64,000 bases of DNA from assembly GCA_016648135.1 (NCBI GenBank), contig JADDOH010011037.1, positions 1 through 64,000 of the forward strand. Direction: 5' to 3'. This DNA comes from Agrypnia vestita (taxonomy: Eukaryota > Arthropoda > Insecta > Trichoptera > Phryganeidae). Both the position numbers and the translations under genes were made by a program. Shown here in pieces: positions 57,083 through 64,000 of this stretch. Positions within the stretch are counted from its first letter, which is position 1, and every line of letters begins with the position of its first letter. The notes under the pieces are model-generated. The model was not told where the DNA came from. It worked only from the letters and a program-made list of their open reading frames with translations, and ran no database searches.

Positions 57083-60000
57083 CTACATTTCGTAAATACT
57101 TTTCCAAAATGCCACAATTTCTTCGAAAGGGTTTCCGGTGATTTTTAATTCTAAATCGATATGGAGACAAATTACGTTTGACTGTTTCGCCGGCTTCCAA
57201 ATATTTGGCAAAACTTCTGTCGTTTCTGGAGTGGGATTCCTGGAATGAAAAATTTTAGTTGTTACCAAGTTATTTAAGGTTTATAAATAAAACTAAATAT
57301 ATATAATCATAAAATCTACTCACCCATATTTCGCAAAATTTGTCCAGAGGCTAACCATTCTCTCTGTTATTAGAACATCAGATTCTGTTAAGGGAATTTT
57401 AATAAATTCTTCATTACTCATGTCAAAAATATAGCCAAGTTCATCAGCATGTCCTGCTCCGGTGTAGTTAAGTCCTGACAGAATTTTTAAATAATTTCTA
57501 GATCCACTGTAAGTGAACTGATAGTAGTAAAAGGTGGAAAATTGCTCGGTGAATGTTGCAAAAATGTCTTTCACAAATAAATAATCCGAATATAATCTTG
57601 TCAATCCCTCAGATATATTACCAGATTTTGGAAAGTAAAACTTTTGTATTTTGGTCATGATTTCATCGACTCCATTTTCGCCATATTTTTCAATGAGTTC
57701 ATCGGGCACGAACCTCTTTAAGTCTGGAATATAGTTATTATTTACTGCATCGTTGTCAGCAAGGACTCGGAAGAAACTTGCCCTATATGCTATACCTTCT
57801 GCGGAGACCATGCCCCCTAGCATTGGTATCTTTTGAAAATCTCCCGTTTTTAATAACTCCTGCGGTGTGCGAGTTATAAAAGCTTCAGTGTTAGGAAATG
57901 TCTTTTCTGTAGTTGGAGAAAATGTTAAGCGAATTTTTCCCACGAAACTTGGTGAAAAGGATGCTAATGTCAAATTCTTATACGGTATACCTCGTAAGAA
58001 TGATGCCACCTCATCTTTACTATCTGTCGTGTATCCTAACTCCTCAGCCAATCGAAAAGCTACGCTTTCAGGATCTTTTTGCAAAGCCCATAAGCAATTA
58101 GCAGTTCCTGATTGTATTATCACCCTTTGAAACAATCCTCGAGACATTGAGGACAGCGTGTGGTAGTGAACCGACGCTGCTCCTGCGCTTTCTCCAAAAA
58201 GCGTTACTTCGTTCTCGTCTCCGTTAAAGTTCTGAATGTTTTTATGAACCCATTTCAGGGCGAGAGATTGGTCTTTGAGCCCAGCATTTCCCGGAACGTC
58301 TGGAGTATTCAAGGAGAGAAAACCAAAAACTCCGAGCCTGTAGTTTAATGTGACAACGATTACATTTCTTTCTATCAAATAATCCGGGCCGTAGTATTCT
58401 GGACTTCCGTCTCCTTCGAAAAAGGCGCCGCCGTGTATCCAGACCATCACCGGGAATGGTCGATGGTCTCTGTCAGTTCTGGGTACATACACATTGAGAA
58501 AGAGGCAGTCTTCTTGCGCTTTATACTTATCCACAAATATCGGGTTCATTTGAGAGCAGGCATTTCCAACTTCTGCAGCATCCAGAATTCCTTCCCATTT
58601 CCGTGCAGGCTGCGGATCCTAATTGTGTACATTTAAATTTATTTTATTATTTAGTATTTTGTCTTATCAATATTAATAATTATAATAAAATAAATACCCG
58701 TTTACCCGAAATCTAAGCTCTCCAATCGGTGGGTTAGCATATGGAATTCCTTGAAAACTGTTGTATTCGAAGCCTGATTGAGTAACCTTTATTCTTCCCT
58801 CGAGGACACCTTGATTGATGGTTACCCTAGGACCAACCATTTTCTCACATTTAGATCTATAAAAAAATAATAGTTCATTAACATATGATTCCGTATCAGT
58901 TTGATTTTGTATTTTTATACCCTCGGGCTTATAGTCCTTTGTCAAGAAATTATATTTTGTAAAAAAAAAGTTTTTCATAAAAAAGTTTCTGTATACATTT
59001 TTAATTTTATTCTTTTATGAAATACGAGAAAAAATTAATTGACTAATGAAATTATTTTATTTTTCAGTACTTTCTTGTGTTTCTAAGCAGTGAACAAAAT
59101 TAAATGACTACATTTTAAAATATATTATTGAATTCACAGTTAAAAATTATCTGACACGTTAGGTGTTTTATGAAACCAAAATAGTATAATTTCTTTTATA
59201 TTTAAAATAGGTTTTTTGTGTTTTGAAGGTGGAATTAAAAAATTACTCAAAAAAAATTTCTCACTATGGATACATGTTTATCCATATTAAAAGAAAATAA
59301 AGGTGGTATCATTTGACATTTGTAGCTCAGTCGAGAATTGTAATAAAAGCATCAAAAATAATTATTAACAGACTTTCATAACCGATTCATTGAAAAATAT
59401 TTTCAATTAACACGTATAGCCTTCCTTCCATTTAAATTTCCGCATCAAAACCCAATACTTAATAGTAATAGCCAGAGTTGTTATATATTGAGTAGTTTTC
59501 ACAGTAAGTAATTCGCGTGTGTTAAAATATTATAATCAGCTCAAAGTATTCATCTTCATTAACGATAATTTGTAACTTGAACACTTGAATTTATTAGTAC
59601 TACTGGAGTTTCGAGTGAATCAGTAGATCGAAATATTTATAGTTCACTGTAAAAAAATCTGCAACAATCATCTATAAATTATTAATTTTTATACAGCCTT
59701 AAAAATCAGCGGTTCGCTTTAATCCTAATCGACAAAATAAAATAAAATGTTAAACGTAAACATTCTTGTTTACAAATACAGTAATTTTTACAGAAAAATA
59801 ATCAAAAAGATATACATTTTTAAGAATTCATTTTATTCTACGCACGCCGTGTAATCAATTTGTTAAAAAAGTGTATTAACTAATATCTAAAATGTGAGCA
59901 GATAAAATTCTTAGAGCTGTATAATTCAAAAAAAGTACCCACCTTTCCAAATCAATATCGATTTAAAGGCGATATGTTAGTGTGGTCAAAGTTCCAAGAA

Positions 60001-60185
60001 TCACTTAAAATATTTTAAAACTATGTTTTCAAATATATTTTTATTATTAAAACTTACTCTTTATGAAAAATTTCATTTGTTGCCTCATAAGAAAAACAGC
60101 TTGCTGCTGAATCAATTAGAGAGTATGATAAACTGTGACAGATAAAAGAAAGAAAACATAGAAAAAAAATAAAGCACCCTAACAT
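57083..60185 (-). CDS. Secreted carboxylesterase (alpha/beta hydrolase), CXE-2
   Basis: Ester hydrolase, probably detoxifying or odorant-degrading; the substrate cannot be told from sequence. Spliced model: exons 60185-60058, 58856-58706, 58618-57324, 57239-57083, GT/AG introns, total 1731 nt or 576 residues. Exon phases (2, 0, 2) and the lengths of exons 2 and 4 (151 and 157 nt) equal those of CXE-1. Signal peptide in the first 20 residues. Oxyanion motif HGGAF at about 155, GESAG with Ser237, Glu367, His483 in GAGHADE; Cys131 of the EDC motif is conserved. The CXE-1 linker before the last third is three residues longer. Complete triad and no frame damage argue for function. Intron 1 is 1.2 kb. 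Confidence 0.9.
60058..60185 (-). CDS. CXE-2 exon 1 (signal peptide exon)
   Basis: ATG at 60185 begins MLGCFIFFLCFLSFICHSLS, a strongly hydrophobic signal sequence. The exon ends in GA before GTAAGT and joins exon 2 at 58856 in phase 2, restoring a Glu codon. Length 42 codons plus 2 nt. Confidence 0.8.
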
Positions 60186-60277
60186 GATGCTAGATTTATG
60201 GTTCGTTCGATATTCGATATTCAACTATACACTACACGCACGATACACTAATTGATTCGAAAGAGAACTCAAAGCAT

Positions 60278-60296
60278 TGCACCTCAAAGAGGTGCA
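60278..60296. promoter_or_regulatory. Perfect palindrome upstream of CXE-2
   Basis: TGCACCTCAAAGAGGTGCA, 8-bp arms with a 3-bp spacer, about 95 bp before the ATG. A plausible site for a dimeric regulator; factor unknown. Confidence 0.4.
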
Positions 60297-60299
60297 GTT

Positions 60300-61780
60300 A
60301 TGTTCAGTGGTCGAGCTTATTAAGTATTTTAACTCATTCGTTACCGGCTCAAAATTTGAAATACAATAATTCTACGAGTAGATTTAAAATGAAATGATCA
60401 AACATGATTACCAACATCAGACACCAAAATAGCTTTAAATGTAAAATCTGGTTAGTAAAATTGAAAATAATTTTTTTAATAATATTATTAATTGTTATGA
60501 AACCTTATTATTTTAATTTAAACTAAATTAAACTTTGTAATGCAATCACGTTGAGTTGAATTTATCATTCTTTAGTTTTAAAAAGAGCTCTCTCTCTCAT
60601 TATCAAGTGTAGTTAATAACTCTATATCACAATAAAAAATAAGATGAATATAATCATAGAAAATGTGGTAAACTTTTAAACAACTAAAATAACACGCCAT
60701 AAAATATCGCCATATATTTTTATTATCATTGTAGAAAAGATAAAATAAATATTATTAAAAAAAGTCATTCTAATAACAAAAGGATGGCGTGATTTCAAAA
60801 ATAAAACTTTTCAGAATCCGTTGTGAAGAAATCAATAAAAACTCACCTAATTTTTTTTTTTAATGTGTATTATGAATAAAGATTTTACCGAAAAAGTCGT
60901 TATTATGAGAATTACGCCAAGCCGGTATCATTGATAAAGAAGTCCTAGTTTTTACACTCGATTATCTTCTTGTTCTTCTTCCTTACACTGTCCCAACTTA
61001 TTGCCTAGCTAGGCTGTTGGAGTCGGTTCTTCTCGTTCTCAGGGTATATTTTCTACGGTTCTGTGTATCGATCTTTACTCTCAATTACGTTTATTCTATG
61101 GTACATTATTTTTATTGTTTATTTGTGCATTCTTTTTTATAAACGTTATTTTTAGTTAAGAAGTAATTTTTTGGGAATTTATATTTTTTAATTTAGTAGA
61201 CATTTTTTTTAAATAGAACAGAATAAAGTGTATGATAACGTGCTGAACCAAGTATAATAGAATAAAATAAGATAACAAAAACCTAAATGCCAAAAAATGT
61301 TTTAAATTTTTTAAAAGAAAACCAATCATATTCTCAGTACAACACTTAAATATATATATTTTTTAAATTGATGAATTTCTTGTAAATTTCTCGATAAGAT
61401 TGTTGAATGCAAACCGGACTTTATTTAGTTAACAAAGACGCACCTTCATAAAACGTATTGTTTTATGTAATTTTAAAAAATTCCTTTAACGCCGGGACTG
61501 CCAACGTTTAAGGAAAAAAATTGCATTAATTTAAGAAGTACTTAATATGTACGTACTATGTCGGTAATTATGCTCAACAGGAAACTACAATAATAAATAT
61601 CAAAAGTAGTGGTTTTGCGGTCATCGTGGGAAACTTACACTTTACATCACCTCGTAATGTTTCCCACTCCTAGTATGCACTCCATGAACATACCTGATTC
61701 TTTATAGCACTTCCAACTATTACAGTTTTAAATGTTAATTCCATTTTTTGCATGTCATCTAGTGAATAAGTATGCACCTA
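60300..61780. other. No gene; possible RTE tail at 60960-61090
   Basis: On the minus strand 60960-61090 ends in GAAGAAGAACAAGAAG, like the tail of the RTE at 22.2 kb. Otherwise AT-rich. Confidence 0.35.
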
Positions 61781-61794
61781 ATAGTAAATTAGTG

Positions 61795-61886
61795 TTTGTA
61801 GTCAGTAAGTTGTTTTACGTGAAGCGCCCTTGAAGTGAGTACTCACGAAAACGCTATACAAATGATCCAAATATTATTATTATTAT
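61795..61886 (+). mobile_element. L2-like LINE 3' end
   Basis: GAAGCGCCCTTGAAGTGAGT, AAAACGCTATACAAATG, then (ATT)n. This is the typical L2/CR1 tail architecture, without coding sequence. Confidence 0.5.
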
Positions 61887-61987
61887 GGCACAAATACTGA
61901 AGTGCATCTACGTACCTTGCACGAGTTTTAAGCATTTCATTTCGAAAATCCCACATAGCAAGCAGCAGTGTGCATTCAGTACTTAGA

Positions 61988-62158
61988 AATTTATTTATTT
62001 ATTTATTTATTTATTTATTCAAACGCCAATCGGCTATATACATTCATTTTACAAAAATAATAGACTTAAATGAATGGATTAGAAAAATTGCACATATATA
62101 AAAAAACAATACTAGCATAGTAAAAACATGGTATAATCATATAGGGTTGAGGGTAATT
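61988..62158 (-). mobile_element. 3' UTR and (TAAA)n tail of the LINE at 62159
   Basis: After the stop at 62159 the minus strand runs through an AT-rich UTR to a clean AAATA repeat (62020-61988), which serves as the retrotransposon tail. Confidence 0.65.
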
Positions 62159-64000
62159 TTAATACTGTGATAACAATCTTTTTGCCGCTGATGAGAATGA
62201 GACGTATGATTCATCGAAGAAGTTGATATCAACACAGTGGCTATTTACCAGATTGGCAATCCTATTTCTTGGGCCATTGTACACGTAACTTTTTGTGGAT
62301 TTAGTGGTTTCTAACAATCTACGCACTCTTAGATCCGGCCTAGCAGTGATAATGCCAAATTGTTCCAGGATCTCGGGCGAGTCTATCTGTCCGTTGACAG
62401 ATTTGTAGAAGAAGGTCAGATCAGACAATTGTCTTCGAGTGATTAGTTTGCTGATTCTAAATCTGTTATATACGGTCTCAATATCTCCTGGTGATCGTGT
62501 ACGATAGGCGATGCATTTACATAGTTTGCGTTGTATTCTTTCGAGCTGATTGATTAGTTTATTGGTATACGGCGACCAAATGACAGAACAGTATTCTAAA
62601 ATCGGTCTCACAAGACTGTCGAATAGTCGTACCAGCGTGTAGACATTGCTGAAGTCCTTCCCAGCTCTAATGATGTAACCAAGAGTCTTGAAAGCTTGTG
62701 ACGCAACTTTCTCCACGTGGCTTGAGAAATTCAGTTTATGGTCCACAATAACGCCAAGGTCCTTTGCCGAGGTGACTATCGGGAGATGATGTCCATCAAT
62801 GAGATAATTAGCCTGATATTGATTTCGTGATCTAGAGAATGACATTACTGAGCATTTACCGATATTTAACATTAGTTTGTTTTTAGTACACCACCTGTGG
62901 AGTTCATTGAGATCGTGCTGAAGAATTTCTAAGTCTTGGTCATTCATGATTCTTCTGAAAATTTTCATGTCATCTGCATATAGTAGGTAATCGGATAGTA
63001 AATTGTCTGCGATGTCATTGATGAAAATATTAAAGAGAATCGGACCAAGATGTGACCCTTGAGGGACACCAGAGCATACTTCATACTCTTCAGAGATAAA
63101 TCCATTAACTCTGACTTGTAGGTATCTGCCAGTTAGATACGAATGGAACCACTCTAATGCTGTGCCTCTCACACCATACAGACCGAGCTTGTCAATCAGG
63201 ATTCCGTGGTCTACCATGTCGAAAGCCTTACTGAAATCTGTGTAGATAGCATGTACATCCACCCCCTGGTTCAGAGCATTGAGTATGTAGTTAATGTATA
63301 GATACAGATTCGTTGATGTAGATCTGCCACCGAAGAAGCCATTCTGCTTTGTAGTAATTATATTTTTGAATGCAAATGTAAGTTGAGGAAGAATTAGTTT
63401 CTCGAAAAGCTTTGTCATGGCAACTTGTATACATATCGGGCGGTAGTTAGTTACCTCAGACCTAGTACCAGATTTGTGAATTGGGCTTATGAACGAGAGT
63501 TTCCATGCCGAAGGAAAGACTCCAAGCTGTAGTGATGTGCTGAATATATGCGTTATGGGCTCGCAGAGACCGGCTGCACAATTCCTTAGGAAGAGATTCG
63601 GTACACCGTCGGGCCCAGATCCTTTGCTGACCTTCAGGCTCGTTAGCTGTTTAAAGACGTTATCAAAGGTGACGCTAAATTCCGATAAGTTAGCATCTTT
63701 GACGGTTCGAGTACTAGTATTATGGTCCGCTGGGGCAGCGTTGTTAATAGTATAGATACTCCTGAAGTATGATGCAAAGAGGTTACTTATTTCACCACCA
63801 TTGACAGCTGTTTTCTCATTCCAAGACATTTCAAATGGAATGTCAAGGTTATTACGACGCTTGTTTTTCACGAATTTCCAGAACTGGCTAGCATCGGTCT
63901 CCATCAGGGACTCCATCCTGGTAACATAGTTCCTGTAGCAGCTGGCACTGAGTTTTTTGCACTCCAATCTCAGCTTCTTGAATCGGATATATGCTGGTTT
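62159..64000 (-). CDS. Jockey/CR1-group LINE ORF2, reverse transcriptase (runs off the window)
   Basis: Retrotransposon polymerase copying its own RNA at a nicked target. The frame is open from the right edge to the stop at 62159 (over 610 codons). Visible motifs, in order: KGSGPDGVPNLFLRN, HKSGTRSEVTNYRPI, YTDFSKAFDMVDH (first catalytic Asp), SGVPQGSHLGPILFNIFIND, LYADDMKIF (catalytic YADD), KDLGVIVDHKLNF, and RPILEYCSVIWSPY. The endonuclease, if present, lies beyond the edge. No stops or frameshifts, so this may be a young copy. No start codon is given, because the frame continues past position 64000. Confidence 0.85.
   Translation of the reverse strand, partial: KPAYIRFKKLRLECKKLSASCYRNYVTRMESLMETDASQFWKFVKNKRRNNLDIPFEMSWNEKTAVNGGEISNLFASYFRSIYTINNAAPADHNTSTRTVKDANLSEFSVTFDNVFKQLTSLKVSKGSGPDGVPNLFLRNCAAGLCEPITHIFSTSLQLGVFPSAWKLSFISPIHKSGTRSEVTNYRPICIQVAMTKLFEKLILPQLTFAFKNIITTKQNGFFGGRSTSTNLYLYINYILNALNQGVDVHAIYTDFSKAFDMVDHGILIDKLGLYGVRGTALEWFHSYLTGRYLQVRVNGFISEEYEVCSGVPQGSHLGPILFNIFINDIADNLLSDYLLYADDMKIFRRIMNDQDLEILQHDLNELHRWCTKNKLMLNIGKCSVMSFSRSRNQYQANYLIDGHHLPIVTSAKDLGVIVDHKLNFSSHVEKVASQAFKTLGYIIRAGKDFSNVYTLVRLFDSLVRPILEYCSVIWSPYTNKLINQLERIQRKLCKCIAYRTRSPGDIETVYNRFRISKLITRRQLSDLTFFYKSVNGQIDSPEILEQFGIITARPDLRVRRLLETTKSTKSYVYNGPRNRIANLVNSHCVDINFFDESYVSFSSAAKRLLSQY

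Overview
This is AT-rich, intron-bearing, transposon-crowded animal nuclear DNA, almost certainly from an insect. Two secreted carboxylesterases of the insect type (GESAG nucleophile, HGG oxyanion motif, 'NPTPE'-like C-terminal exon) point to a holometabolan. Lepidoptera is my first guess, but the order is not proven. I see no bacterial, CRISPR or rRNA features, and no convincing functional tRNA gene.

The only conserved host genes are two tandem minus-strand carboxylesterases in the right third. CXE-2 (57083..60185) and CXE-1 (43246..50728) share the same four-exon structure with identical intron phases. Their signal-peptide exons are too short for simple ORF calling; I recovered them by matching splice sites, phase and homology (60058-60185 and 50595-50728). 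CXE-1 intron 1 is about 5.6 kb and full of repeats; the matching CXE-2 intron is 1.2 kb. A TATA+Inr promoter sits at the expected place in front of CXE-1.

The rest is a graveyard of mobile elements. Main items: a TTAA-flanked foldback element (2014-2705); Penelope-like (PLE) remnants with GIY-YIG codons (3350-3760, 4652-5182); a hAT-like element with 8-bp target duplication (14504-17157); an RTE LINE (21085-22226) nested inside a SINE-like repeat; solo LTR-like units (27148-27789, 31819-32337); a frameshifted mariner with intact ends (33056-34339); LINE 3' ends (18.4, 25.3, 30.3, 34.4, 36.4, 52.9, 53.8, 56.6 kb); tRNA-derived SINEs; and a long open LINE reverse transcriptase running off the right edge (62159-64000).

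Two non-coding patterns stand out. First, at least a dozen hammerhead-ribozyme-like cores (CTGANGA, stem II, GAAA, short palindromic stem III) are scattered over the window. Many are head-to-head pairs inside foldback PLE termini; the best pair is at 22853-22946. Second, a dispersed repeat present in four copies (20617, 21073, 39873, 45503) carries long, perfectly phased arrays of heat-shock elements (alternating GAA/TTC every 5 bp, up to six perfect units in a row). One copy lies in intron 1 of CXE-1. Other points of interest are a triple CTCF-like motif cluster at 41369-41531 and an isolated Inr+DPE promoter-like CpG-richer island at 12342-12760.
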